A stretch of 64,000 nucleotides of DNA from CBDCUW01 sp963734865 (GTDB taxonomy: Bacteria; Planctomycetota; Planctomycetia; Pirellulales; Pirellulaceae), in assembly GCA_963734865.1 (NCBI GenBank), contig CAVTIV010000020.1:1-64000 (forward strand), written 5' to 3'. Position numbers and translations under genes: made by a program. This document shows, one piece after another, positions 51,317 through 61,671 of the stretch; position 1 is the stretch's first letter, and the number at the start of each line of letters is the position of its first letter. The notes under the pieces are model-generated. The model was not told the DNA's origin. It made no database searches and saw nothing but the letters and a program-made list of their open reading frames with translations.

Positions 51317-54300
51317 GTGCCATTTGAAAATCACGGAAACCGATCGAATCAACTGCAATCATTGATTGCCAAGTACCTCGAAGCTGTGAACAGCGGCGAG
51401 GCATTCGATCGCAATACGCTGATCGCGGAACACCCCGAGCTGGCCGATTCCCTGCGGCAGTTCTTTGCTGATCACGACCAAGTGACGCTGGTTGCCGATA
51501 CGCCCACAGGGTTGTCGCATAATCCTGCGACCATCTCGCCGAATGCGTCAGCGGAAGATACTCCGACCATGGCGCTAACCACCCGGCGCAGCGATATCCG
51601 GAAGGTCGACGGCCAGATCCGTTTTTTTGCGGACTATGAATTGCTGGAGGAGATTGCGCGAGGGGGGATGGGCGTCGTCTTCAAAGCGCGGCAAATCAGT
51701 CTCAATCGCATCGTCGCACTGAAGATGATTCTTGCTGGTCAGTTTGCTGGCGAGAAAGATGTTCAGCGTTTCCACACCGAGGCAGAATCTGCGGCCCAGT
51801 TGGATCATCCGGGGATTGTTCCGATCTTTGAGATTGGAGCGCACCAGGGCCAACATTATTTCTCGATGAGTTACGTGGACGGCGAGAGCCTTGCCAATCG
51901 GGTCGCCGACGGCCCGTTGCCACCGCGCGTGGCGGCGGAGTTGGTTCAGCAGATCAGCGAAGCGATGGCATATGCGCACGGCCGCGGTGTGATTCACCGC
52001 GATCTCAAACCCGCTAACGTCCTGATCGATGCACATGGCCAGCCCAAGATCACCGACTTTGGTTTGGCGAAGAAGACGGAAGCGGATAGCAACCTGACTG
52101 GCACCGGGCAAATCCTGGGCACACCGGCCTACATGCCGCCCGAGCAAGCGAGCGGTAAAGTTGATCAGGTTGGACCGCTGGCGGATGTTTATTCGCTCGG
52201 GGCAATCCTGTACTGCTTGCTCACCGGTCGCCCGCCCTTCCAGGCTGCCAGTCCGATGGATGCGATCCTACAGGTGCTTAACCAAGATCCGATTCCGGCG
52301 AGACAACTCGTACCGACGATTCCACGCGACCTGGAAACGATTTGCGGTAAGTGCCTCAGCAAGGATCCAGCCAAACGCTATGCTTCGGCAGCCGATCTCG
52401 CGGCAGACCTGCAAAGGCATCTCGACGATGCACCGATCCTGGCTCGACCGGCAGGCCGGATCGAACGAGCCTCGAAGTGGGCGAGCAAACAGCCGGCAAT
52501 TGCAGCGATCCTGTTGACGATGCCCGCCTGGTTACTGGGCGAGCCGAAGATTGGTGTCGGTTTGCTGGCGTTGATCGCCGGGTTTCATCTACCGTTTCGC
52601 TTTCGTGTTGTTCGTCTGTTCACCGTCTTCTTGGTCGCGGTGATGGCGGCCGCCACGATCGGCGGGATTAGTTATTTGTTCGTCTGGTCGGACAGCGATT
52701 CACCCGGCAGCATGGCTCGACTCGCAGCGATTAGTCTTCTGTCCGCCACCGCTCCGCTGGGCATCACTTTTTTTGTCTTTATCCTTGATTGCGTCTCCAA
52801 GCTGGAGCAACCGCGCCGGCGACAGGCAAGATGGCTCTTGCTGGCGAGCGCCGGGGCATCCTTGTTATGCATCGGTGGTTTTCTTTACTACCTCCGGTTC
52901 AACAGTGAGCAGCTCTCAGGGATTGTGGATCAACTCGCCGACGAGATCGTCTCGTTGACTACGAACAACCGATCCGGTGTCGCGGAATCCGCGTCGAGCG
53001 ATGCAATGATGCAGCTTTTTCGATCCAGAATGGTGCTCTGGATTCCGGTCATCACGGCGATCATCTGGTTGTACCTTGTGCTCGGAATCATCGCGGCCCG
53101 GCTGATTCAACGCTTCGTTTACATCACCGACCACACCGCCAAGGGTGCCCAAGGTAGCCAGTCCTCGCGGCTTGTCAAAACTGTCGATGGCGATGTCGGC
53201 CGGTGGATAGCGATCACGGCGGCGGTGGCAGTTGCGATCTTGCCCTATGCCGTCGGGAAACTGCTTGGCATCTACGACATCCAACTGATGAGAGCCTTTG
53301 AACTGGACAATACTCTCGATTCGGTTGTTTGGGTTATCGCCGCGGCATGGCTCGCCGCTTTTGCCGTCATTTCGCGACGTCGGTTTCTGATCGCTTCGGT
53401 CGTAGGCGGTTGCTTACTGATATTATTGTGCTTCAGAACTGCTGGATCGATCGAGCGCAATCGTCATCGGCTGGAATCGGATGTCGCGCACTCAAGCGAG
53501 GTTGTCGCAGATGATTCGATGTTGCTGCGATTTGATGGACACACTGGACCGGTCAAAAGCGTCGATGTCGATGGTAGCGACAAATTGGCCGCTTCCGTGA
53601 GCGGTTGGCCCGAAGGTGATGGGACGGTTCGCCTCTGGGATCTCGAAACTGCCAAAATGTTGTGGGTCCGCCACCTCGGGCCGGATCTGATGATGGCGGT
53701 AAGCTTCACGAGCGACGGACAAAGAGTCGTCAGCGGTGGCAGTGATGGAACGGTTTGCATCTGGGAGGCCGAGACCGCTCGCGAACTGAAACGATTTCAA
53801 GTCACAGCAAATCTGGAGGGGTTGTCTCTGTTTGCCGCAGACAAATACTGCATGTTCGCTGGTGACCAGGTTCAGCTTTGGAATCTACAGACGACCGAAC
53901 TTGTCCAGCAGTTCGAGGGAACGCAGGCGAGGCAGCTTGACGTGTCACTTTCCGGTGATGCCAGGCGAGTTGCTTCCGGCGGTATGGACCATGCCGTTCA
54001 CATTTGGGAGGTCGAAAGTGGCAAGGAAATCGCACACATCAGCGACCTGCCCACGACGGTCGAATCGGTAGCGCGCTCAACGAAGATGGATCGCGTCTGA
54101 TGGTCGCCCTCAATGGCTCCTCGAACGATCCGTTGTTACTTTCCATTGCCGTGGAGGACCCGAGTGACCGAAAGACGCTCGCCGGTCACCAGTCGACCGT
54201 CAATTTGGTACGCTATTCCGCGGACGGTCGGTTTCTTGTGACTGCGTCGCGAGACAAAACGATTCGCATCTGGAACGCGAAATCCGGTGCTGAAATAAAG

Positions 54301-54474
54301 AGCTTTCGCGGACACCAAGACTGGGTTTGGTCGGCGGTCTTCACTGCGGATGGCCAAAAGATTCTCTCCGGTGGTGGCGGCGCGACGACGCAAGACCCAG
54401 GTACCGACTGGTCACTTCGGCTGTGGAGCGTGGAGCCGATAGACCCCACGCCAAGCCAGGAAATCAAGGAGTAA
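51317..54474 (+). CDS. Ser/Thr kinase with membrane segments and WD40 repeats, frameshift near 54075
   Basis: About 1050 residues. The N-terminal helix (LIAKYLEAVNSGEAFDRNTL, then AEHPELADSLRQFFADHD) is typical of planctomycete kinases. The kinase domain has GGMGVVFKAR, HRDLKPANV, DFGLAKK and a complete activation region. Eight or so membrane segments lie at about 390-720 (IAAILLTMPAWLLGEP, LLVAVMAAATIGGISYLFVW). From about 735 to the end come WD40 repeats (LRFDGHTGPVKSVDVDGSDK, VRLWDLETAK, RIWNAKSGAEIKSFRGHQDW). Near 54075 GTAGCGCGCTC instead of GTAGCGCTC shifts the frame by two; after this LNEDGSRLMVALNG resumes. The start GTG at 51317 has no strong ribosome site. Confidence 0.82.
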
Positions 54475-54478
54475 ACCG

Positions 54479-55358
54479 ATGCGATCTGCTGGACTACGAC
54501 TGGCCGTATTGGCGGGCTTGATCGGTTTGTGGCATTGCGGGCCGCTGGCTGCCGATCGGCCCCGCCTGGCCATTCTCACCGACATCGGCGGTGATCCAGA
54601 CGATCAGCAGTCGATGGTTCGCTTGCTGCTGTATGCAAACGAATTTGAGATCGAGGCGTTGATTGCCAGTGCCTCAGGTACGCGTGGCGAATTGAAAAAA
54701 GCGGTGACGCGACCCGACTTGATCTTGGAGATCATCGACGGCTACTACGGGGACACAGGACCAACCGCTGAATCTAGCCATCTGGGGTGGCCAGACCGAT
54801 CTGGCGCAAGCATTGTGGCGAGTAAAACAGGATCGCGGCGACAAAGGATTGGCAGAGTTCGCGAAGCGTCTGAGAGTTTACGACATCAGCGACCAGGATG
54901 GCATCGCCGACTGGATCCGCAGCGAGTTCCCCGGTCTGCACTATATTCTTTCTCAATCGCCGCCCGGTCATGACAAACGCCAAGGCACCTTCCGCGGTAT
55001 GTATCTCACCGGCGACGAATCGCTGACCAGTCGCCAATGGATTGAATCAAACGTTCGCAGCAGCGGCGCACTTGGCACGCTCTATCCGATCAAGACCTGG
55101 ACCGCTCCCAATCGACATGGATGTCTGAAGGAAGGTGATACCCCATCATGGTTCTTCTTCCTTTCGCGAGGCGGAAACGACCCCAACGATCCCTCGCAAC
55201 CAGGCTGGGGTGGTCAGTACCAGCGGCAGTCCGATGGTTGGTATCGTGACCTGCCTGCAACGGATGACTTTGATCCGCGCACCACCGTCAGCCGCTGGCG
55301 TCGTGATTTCCAAAGCGATTTTGCTCGCCGCGCTGCTTGGTGCCATGACGAAGAATGA
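54479..55358 (+). pseudogene. DUF1593 secreted protein with internal deletion
   Basis: The first frame has a signal peptide (LRLAVLAGLIGLWHCGPLAA) and the start of a nucleoside-hydrolase-like fold (RLAILTDIGGDPDDQQSMVR, SASGTRGELKKAVTRPDLIL). At about 54755 it jumps in a new frame to PLNLAIWGGQTDLAQALWRV and on through IRSEFPGLHYILSQSPPGHD, KRQGTFRGMYLTGDESLTS and GDTPSWFFFL, all marks of DUF1593. About 60 residues that normally lie between are absent. It is a damaged gene rather than a base-call error. The start is 5 bases after the kinase stop. Confidence 0.75.
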
Positions 55359-55448
55359 GTCTTCACCATTGGGTGAACGCATTCGGCGATCGAGTATGAC
55401 TCCACCCACGAACCGCGATGATCCGCGTGTTCCACTTCGTCAAAGGGC

Positions 55449-56477
55449 TCATGCACTCTGGTCGGGCCTGGCCACTTTCAGGTGCTCGTAGGCTTTGACG
55501 GTGGCCATTCGTCCGCGACGTGTGCGGACAATCAATTCACTGCGCAGCAAGAACGGTTCGACTTCGTCCTCCAACGTATCACTACTGACGTTCATCGTGT
55601 GCGCGATCGCCTCGAGTCCCGTCGGACCGCCCGCGAAGACTCGCATCAGCGTATCCAAATATCCGCGATCCTGCTTGTCCAAGCCGAGCACGTCGATCCC
55701 GATCATGTCCAGCGCGGCGCGGGCGACGTCGGCGTTGACTTGTCCATCCGCTTTGGCTTGCGCGTAGTCACGTACCCAGAGCAATCGGTTATTGGCCAAG
55801 CGGGGCGTGCTGCGACTGCGAAAGGCGATCACTTCGGCCGAGGGCCTGTCGACGGTCACCTTCAATTTGGTCGCATTGCGAATGACGATCTCACACAATT
55901 CACTCTGCGTGTACCATCCAAGATGTTCGCGAATCTGAAATCGATCACGCAGCGGCGCGCTCAGCATCCCCGCCCGTGTCGTCGCACCGATCAATGTGAA
56001 GGGCCGCAGTTCGTAATTCAGCGTTCGAGCACTGACACCGTCGCCCAGCACGATATCAATCCGAAAGTCCTCCATCGCTGTGTACAGGTATTCCTCGACC
56101 GCTTTGGGGACGCGGTGGATTTCGTCAATGAACAGGACACTATTCTCGGCCAGGTTCGTCAGATAGGGCAGCAAGTCCTTGGGTGCTTTCAGTCCCGCCC
56201 CGTTCGCCATCTGGACCGTTGTGCTCATCTCGGCCGGAATCACCGTCGCAAAGGTCGTTTTTCCCAGTCCGGGAGGACCATCAAAGAGGATATGTCCCAG
56301 CGGTTCGTCCCTCTTTCGTGCCGCTTCGATCGCGATCTGCAACCGTTCGATCACATCCAACTGGCCGACCATTTCGCCCATCCGGCGAGGCCGAAGGGAA
56401 TTATCCTGCTCGCGAGGCAGTACCAATTCGGTGGCGGTCTCGGGATCGGATTGCTGGTAAACTGCTTCACGAGCCAT
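55449..56477 (-). CDS. ruvB: Holliday junction branch-migration ATPase RuvB
   Basis: A 342-residue protein. The N-terminal RPRRMGEMVGQLDVIERLQI, Walker A DGPPGLGKTTFA, Walker B FIDEIHRVPKAVEEYLYTAM, the sensor region ATTRAGMLSAPLRDRF and the C-terminal winged helix (TLEDEVEPFLLRSELIVRTR) are all standard. RuvB drives branch migration with RuvA. The ruvA gene is not in the immediate neighbourhood. The conserved P-R-S-T-PR-LANNRLLWVRDYA includes FRSRSTPRLANNR, normal. Divergent from bioA. Confidence 0.96.
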   Translation of the reverse strand: MAREAVYQQSDPETATELVLPREQDNSLRPRRMGEMVGQLDVIERLQIAIEAARKRDEPLGHILFDGPPGLGKTTFATVIPAEMSTTVQMANGAGLKAPKDLLPYLTNLAENSVLFIDEIHRVPKAVEEYLYTAMEDFRIDIVLGDGVSARTLNYELRPFTLIGATTRAGMLSAPLRDRFQIREHLGWYTQSELCEIVIRNATKLKVTVDRPSAEVIAFRSRSTPRLANNRLLWVRDYAQAKADGQVNADVARAALDMIGIDVLGLDKQDRGYLDTLMRVFAGGPTGLEAIAHTMNVSSDTLEDEVEPFLLRSELIVRTRRGRMATVKAYEHLKVARPDQSA

Positions 56478-56557
56478 TCTTGTTTCCCGTCAAAGCTCAG
56501 GGACACTCCGTTATTTTCGCTTGCCTATTAACTTAACGCATCTGCCCGAATTGACCA

Positions 56558-57952
56558 ATGACAGAGGACCCCAGACCGACGACGAATGACCCGCGGCACC
56601 ATCATTGGCATGGTTTCACGCAGATGGCCGAGTACGAACCGCTGGTGATCGAGCGAGCCGATAGCTGTTGGCTCACCACCCGCGACGGAAAACGACTGTT
56701 TGATGGTGTCTCGAGCCTGTGGTGCAACGTCCACGGGCACCGACATCCGATCATCGATCTGGCGATTCGCAATCAATTGGACCGAGTTGCTCATGTGACA
56801 TCGCTGGGAATGTCGTGCCAGACAACCGAGTCGCTCGCGGTCAAGTTGGCTGAGATCGCACCGGGGGATCTGCAGCATGTCTTTTTTAGCAGCGACGGGT
56901 CATCAGCCGTCGAAGCGTCGTTGAAAATGGCAATTCAATACTGGCATGGACGTGAAAATCCACAACCCAACAAGACGAAGCTGCTCGCCTTGGGATCGGC
57001 ATACCATGGCGACACGACCGGCGCGGTTGCCCTGGGCGGCATCGATTACTTCCATCGCCTTTTTGCACCGATCCTTTTTTCATCGCTGCGAGGACCGACC
57101 CCCTGTTCCTTTCGACTGCCCCGCGGAGTGACCCGTGAACGAGCGGCCGATCATTATGCCCACCAGATCGAAGCTGTTTTGCAACAGCACCATTCAACCA
57201 TCGCCGCTGTCGTGATGGAACCGTTGGTTCAAGGGGCCGCCGGCATGATCACGCATCCGGTTGGGTTCTTGAGCGAGCTGCGCCGGCTGTGCGACCAATA
57301 CGATGTGCTGTTGATTTGCGATGAAGTCGCCACCGGCTTTGGTCGCACTGGCAAATTGTTTGCCTGCGAGCATGAAGCCGTCACGCCCGACATCCTTTGT
57401 TTGGGCAAGGGGCTGACGGGCGGTTACCTGCCGATGGCAGCAACGATCGCCCGCCCACACGTGTACGAGGCCTTTCTGGGGCCAACGGCCGCTAGGAAGC
57501 AGTTCTTTCATGGACATACCTTCGGCGGCAATCCGCTGGCCGCTGCAGCGGCCCTGGCCTCGATTGGCCTGTTCGAACAGCAACCACAGCTACTACCGAC
57601 GGTGTCCAAGAAATCGCTGCGGCTGCGAGAGCGGCTTGATGGCTTATTTGAACATCCACACGTTGGCGATATTCGGGGCCGCGGATTGATGGTCGGCATC
57701 GAATTGCTAGGCGATCGAGAGACCAAGACGCCATTCCCGCGAGACATTCAACTTGGCCGGAACGTTTGCCGCCGTGCCATCAGCAATGGCGTCTGGGTTC
57801 GACCGCTAGGCGATGTGATCGTGTTGATGCCACCCCTGGTCGCCAGCGATGACGAACTCGACATGCTTGCCGACACCGTCATGGACGCAATACGATCAGA
57901 GCTAGCCCAATACCGCGATGGTGCCCCTGCACCGCAGCGCATCCTTGTCTGA
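56558..57952 (+). CDS. bioA: Adenosylmethionine-8-amino-7-oxononanoate aminotransferase
   Basis: A 464-residue class III PLP aminotransferase. The N-terminal LFDGVSSLWCNVHGHRHPII is the BioA signature (W-x-NxxGH). The PLP-binding lysine is in LCLGKGLTGGYLPMAATIA, with the Asp of LICDEVATGFGRTG and the catalytic GHTFGGNPLA. BioA makes 7,8-diaminopelargonate from KAPA and SAM in biotin synthesis. No other biotin gene is within the window. It starts at ATG 56558; the divergent ruvB start is 80 bases away. Confidence 0.93.
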   Translation: MTEDPRPTTNDPRHHHWHGFTQMAEYEPLVIERADSCWLTTRDGKRLFDGVSSLWCNVHGHRHPIIDLAIRNQLDRVAHVTSLGMSCQTTESLAVKLAEIAPGDLQHVFFSSDGSSAVEASLKMAIQYWHGRENPQPNKTKLLALGSAYHGDTTGAVALGGIDYFHRLFAPILFSSLRGPTPCSFRLPRGVTRERAADHYAHQIEAVLQQHHSTIAAVVMEPLVQGAAGMITHPVGFLSELRRLCDQYDVLLICDEVATGFGRTGKLFACEHEAVTPDILCLGKGLTGGYLPMAATIARPHVYEAFLGPTAARKQFFHGHTFGGNPLAAAAALASIGLFEQQPQLLPTVSKKSLRLRERLDGLFEHPHVGDIRGRGLMVGIELLGDRETKTPFPRDIQLGRNVCRRAISNGVWVRPLGDVIVLMPPLVASDDELDMLADTVMDAIRSELAQYRDGAPAPQRILV

Positions 57953-57973
57953 TGATAGAACGGATCTCGTGAA

Positions 57974-58567
57974 ATGACCGACGAAGCAAACGAACAAGCG
58001 GAACAGAATTCGCCTCTCGACATTGGTGATCCTGCGATCATTGCGAAATACGAGCCCTACCTGCGAATGCTTGCGCGAACGCAAATGAGGAAGGCCTATC
58101 AAGGCCGAGTCGGCGCGTCGGACATGGTCCAACAGGCGATGTTGCAAGCGGTCCAGGGGCTTGACGGCTTTCGTGGCACAACGGAAGCGGAGTTTCGTGG
58201 TTGGCTTCGTCAGATACTTGCCCGCCATCTCTGTCACCTCGATCGCGATCTGCATCGCGACAAGCGAGACATCCGACGCGAGCAATCGATCGAACGAAAG
58301 CTGGCCCAATCCTCGTTGCGGCTCGAGGGTCTGCTCGCAGGCGACGGGCCGTCGCCAAGCCAGAATGTCGCGATTGGGGAAGACATCTTGAAAGTCGCCC
58401 AAGCGGTCGAGCGTTTGCCCGAGACACAGCGAGACGCCGTGCGGCTTCACTACCTCGAGGGGCTGAAGCTAAGCGAAGTCGCAGCGAAGCTCGATAAATC
58501 AACCGGAGCGGTGGCCGGATTGCTGCACCGTGGCATGAAGACGCTGCGAGAAGAGTTGAACGCGTGA
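57974..58567 (+). CDS. ECF-type sigma factor (planctomycete subfamily)
   Basis: A 197-residue protein with region 2 (LRMLARTQMRKAYQGRVGAS, then DMVQQAMLQAVQGL and FRGWLRQILARHLCHLDRDL) and region 4 (LPETQRDAVRLHYLEGLKLS, then VAAKLDKSTGAVAGLLHRGM), which binds -35 promoter DNA. No anti-sigma gene is adjacent; the sucrose-phosphorylase-like gene follows on the opposite strand, 1 base away. Such factors in planctomycetes often respond to kinase signalling, but nothing here shows it. It starts 21 bases after the bioA stop and may be co-transcribed. Confidence 0.86.
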   Translation: MTDEANEQAEQNSPLDIGDPAIIAKYEPYLRMLARTQMRKAYQGRVGASDMVQQAMLQAVQGLDGFRGTTEAEFRGWLRQILARHLCHLDRDLHRDKRDIRREQSIERKLAQSSLRLEGLLAGDGPSPSQNVAIGEDILKVAQAVERLPETQRDAVRLHYLEGLKLSEVAAKLDKSTGAVAGLLHRGMKTLREELNA

Positions 58568-58568
58568 T

Positions 58569-60269
58569 CTATCCGGCCGTCAGCCAACGGACCTGGAACG
58601 GCCGCATCGGGATCGCCTTGCCTTGTTCCAGCCGCTCCATGGCCAGGCAATCGTTACGCACGTCGACATCCACCGCCGACGGATCGATCGTCCGTGGTTG
58701 ATCGGTCAAATTGGCGAGCACCGCCAAAGATTGGCCCGATTCTGAATCGCGTACAAACCCCAGCAGACCGTTCCCAGGAAGATCCAGCGCCGTTTGGTTG
58801 GCATTGGGATGAAACGCCGTTTGCTGTCGCCGGATGGCCAACAACCGGCGATAGCCGTCAAACACTCGTCGCTGTAGCGAATGGGGATTCGATAACGCTC
58901 GATCGAGTTCGTCGCGATCATACTTGTGCCGATTGATCCGCCGATTTTGACCCGACCGCGCGACCGCTGCAGCGTCATTTGGTGATCCGACCAAGCTGTG
59001 AAAATAGACCGCCGGAATGCCCTGCATCGCCAGCATGATCGCCTGGGTTGCCAGAAAACGGCGAGCGTGATCCGCTGGCGAAACGGCCCTCCGGTCGGCG
59101 ACCGCATCCAGGTAGGTAATGTTCAACTCGTATGGGCTATCGCTGCCATCGGAGTTGCGGCGAGTGCTGACCCGTCCACCATGATCGACAACGATTTCCG
59201 CCAGCTGCTCCGCACGCTGCTCCGGCACGATCCCTTCGAGTGGACGAACGCCTGTGCCATCGTGCGACGCCGTGAAGTTAAAAAAAGTCGTTTGCCGAGA
59301 GCGGGGATTGAGCGACCCGAGCCAGTCTCGCAGAGCAGCCGTTTCGCCACTGTGGATCGCGTCCAACAGCAAAGGCGGAAGGCTAAACTGATAGACCATG
59401 TGAGCTTCGTCGCAGCCGTCGCCAAAATAGCTGATGTTTTCGGCATGCGGCACGTTGGTCTCGGTCAGGATCAACGTTCCGGGTGCGACGCGATCGAGTA
59501 CGTGCCGCATCAATTGCACCGCCGCGTGCGTTTGGGGCAGATGAATGCAGTTGGTGCCCGGCTGCTTCCAGAGGTAGGCGATCGCGTCGAGACGAATGAT
59601 ACGCGCGCCGCGGCGAGCGTATTGGACAAGCGTCTCTAACATCGCCAGCATCACCCGCGGGTTGGCGTAGTTCAGGTCGACCTGATCGGCGCTAAAGGTG
59701 GTCCAAATGTGTTTGCTGCCCTGGGCCGAATCGAATTTCGTCAACAGCGGTAAACTACGCGGCCGTACGACCTCGGAAAGATCCGCCGCAGGATCTTGAT
59801 CGATAAAGAAGTCAGCGAACTGGGGATCACCGTCGAGAAATCGCTCAAACCAGACATGTTTTTGCGACGCATGGTTGAGCACCAGATCGAACATCAAATC
59901 GAATGCGCCACCCAGGTCGGCGATATCTCCCCACGTTCCCGATTCAGGATCCACCGAAAGGTAATCGACGACCGAGAACCCGTCATCGCTGGTGGAAGGA
60001 CAAAACGGCAACAAATGAACGCAGGAGATCAGTTCATCCAGCGAATGATCAAGCAGAAAACGGTTGAGCGCCGCCAGCGGATTGATTCCCGCTTGGCGGA
60101 TCTGGTCGGCATAAGTGATCAGTATCACATCCCGTTGGGACCACAGCGAATCGGGTGCACCGGTGTCACTGTGCTGAGCGAACAGAGACTCCAGACCGAC
60201 AGCCAGTTGCTCGGGAACTCGACCATAGATTTGCGTCAACAGCCCAGCGGTGGCAGAGTCGATGGTCAT
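58569..60269 (-). CDS. GH13_18 sucrose-/glucosylglycerate-phosphorylase-like enzyme
   Basis: A 566-residue GH13 family protein with the (beta/alpha)8 barrel. VHLLPFCPSTSDDGFSVVDY is the first marker. The catalytic nucleophile Asp is in GARIIRLDAIAYLWKQPGTN, the acid/base Glu in LILTETNVPHAE, and the third Asp in FTASHDGTGVRPL. This pattern places it in subfamily 18, with sucrose, sucrose-6-phosphate or glucosylglycerate phosphorylases. Neighbouring glycosyltransferase and HAD genes favour glucosylglycerate turnover, but the substrate is inferred. It is the last gene of a minus-strand group; the next gene upstream ends 66 bases away. Confidence 0.87.
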   Translation of the reverse strand: MTIDSATAGLLTQIYGRVPEQLAVGLESLFAQHSDTGAPDSLWSQRDVILITYADQIRQAGINPLAALNRFLLDHSLDELISCVHLLPFCPSTSDDGFSVVDYLSVDPESGTWGDIADLGGAFDLMFDLVLNHASQKHVWFERFLDGDPQFADFFIDQDPAADLSEVVRPRSLPLLTKFDSAQGSKHIWTTFSADQVDLNYANPRVMLAMLETLVQYARRGARIIRLDAIAYLWKQPGTNCIHLPQTHAAVQLMRHVLDRVAPGTLILTETNVPHAENISYFGDGCDEAHMVYQFSLPPLLLDAIHSGETAALRDWLGSLNPRSRQTTFFNFTASHDGTGVRPLEGIVPEQRAEQLAEIVVDHGGRVSTRRNSDGSDSPYELNITYLDAVADRRAVSPADHARRFLATQAIMLAMQGIPAVYFHSLVGSPNDAAAVARSGQNRRINRHKYDRDELDRALSNPHSLQRRVFDGYRRLLAIRRQQTAFHPNANQTALDLPGNGLLGFVRDSESGQSLAVLANLTDQPRTIDPSAVDVDVRNDCLAMERLEQGKAIPMRPFQVRWLTAG

Positions 60270-60335
60270 GAATCAGCCCTCGGCACACTCGATCCTCGTG
60301 ATTGAACCAGTTTTCAATAACGGCGGTGCTGCGAA

Positions 60336-61601
60336 TCAGAGGTTGTCTTGTCCGGTAAAGTTGGTGACCAACGCGCGTAATTTCCGACGCAACACGCTGT
60401 AGCTGAAGAAAGCTTTACCAATTTCGTAGTTAAAGTCGACCATCTCGTCCCGATATTCTTTATCGGTAATGATCCGCTGCACCTTTGCCACCACATCACG
60501 GGTGAGATATCCGTCCATAGCGATTACCTTGGCGCCTTTCGGTTCGATGTCGGCGACGAAGATCGAGTATCGATTCACAAGGACTGGCTTGCGGTAATAG
60601 AACGCTTCCAGCAGCGCATTTCCAAATCCTTCATAGATACTTGGATAGGTGATAAAGTCGGCTTGTGAATATGCATCCGCCAAGGTGTAGACCTTTCGTC
60701 CATCCTCGGTCAGGCACCGTTTGTCCCCGACCTGATGGTCGCATAATCGCAAATCAACGCCATTGGATTCGGCCAAGTCTTTCAGCGCCGTCAAATACTC
60801 GTTGCCCTCGTCGCCACTGGCATGCGAGATCACCAGCTTGCAGCGGTCGTTCTTCAACGCGGCCACCAGCGCGATGGAGTGCTCGATGCCCTTACGGGGC
60901 ACGACCCGTGTGGGTTGAAGAAACAGGATATCGTCTTCGGTTATTCCGATGTCTTGCCGGAAACCCTGGGCATATTCATCGACCTCGTCAGGCTCGTGCT
61001 CGAAGTCCAGCACGTTCGGAACGAGGATCGATGACACGCCACGCCGATGCGCCAAATCTTCCTGCGCGAACGAATTGATCGTCACGTTTTGGATCTGTGG
61101 CAGGGCCGGTGGAAACGACATCCATAGCAGGTCGGTTACGGCCGATACGCTGAACCGATCACGTTCCCAATAAAAATCGTGATGATGGGCAATGGTCGGA
61201 AAACCGGTCTCGGCAATGAAGTGAGTGAGAGCCACGCCGAGCGGAATATTCATCGGAATGCAAAGCGCATTTTGTACGATCAACAGGTCCAAGTTGAACC
61301 TGCGAGTGAACTCGTACAAAGTTCCCTTCAAGTAATCGGCGAGTGCATAAATCCGTTGCGTGACATCCGGAGCGCGCGTTCGAGTTCCAAAGGCGCGACG
61401 ATTGATCCATTCGATGTCGGGATGACCAAAATAGGCGTGTGGGACGACCATCGACGTTTCCGCATCCCGGTCACTCATGCCGGAATACCAATGGCTAACG
61501 TGACGATGGTCCCACAGCACGCGAGCCCATTTGGCACTCTCCAGCGTCACGCCATCCGTCCCGGAAAAGCGTGTTCCGACAAATCCGATCTGTACGCCCA
61601 T
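60336..61601 (-). CDS. GT4-type glycosyltransferase
   Basis: About 421 residues. The Rossmann-type start (QIGFVGTRFSGTDGVTLESA, with the G-x-DGV loop of GT4 proteins), the acceptor region (HHHDFYWERDRFSV), the donor-site ILFLQPTRVVPRKGIEHSIA and the EX7E region (YPSIYEGFGNALLEAFYYRK) are all present. I prefer the ATG at 61601, which gives the normal N-terminus; an upstream TTG at 61685 would overlap the HAD stop and add 28 unlike residues. It probably transfers glucose or mannose to a small acceptor such as glycerate, judging by its neighbours. Confidence 0.85.
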   Translation of the reverse strand: MGVQIGFVGTRFSGTDGVTLESAKWARVLWDHRHVSHWYSGMSDRDAETSMVVPHAYFGHPDIEWINRRAFGTRTRAPDVTQRIYALADYLKGTLYEFTRRFNLDLLIVQNALCIPMNIPLGVALTHFIAETGFPTIAHHHDFYWERDRFSVSAVTDLLWMSFPPALPQIQNVTINSFAQEDLAHRRGVSSILVPNVLDFEHEPDEVDEYAQGFRQDIGITEDDILFLQPTRVVPRKGIEHSIALVAALKNDRCKLVISHASGDEGNEYLTALKDLAESNGVDLRLCDHQVGDKRCLTEDGRKVYTLADAYSQADFITYPSIYEGFGNALLEAFYYRKPVLVNRYSIFVADIEPKGAKVIAMDGYLTRDVVAKVQRIITDKEYRDEMVDFNYEIGKAFFSYSVLRRKLRALVTNFTGQDNL

Positions 61602-61671
61602 GTTGCCCTTGCTTTCTCGCCAACCGTGTTCAGCGAATTGGTTTCGAGCGACCTGTATTTCGTGAATGCTT

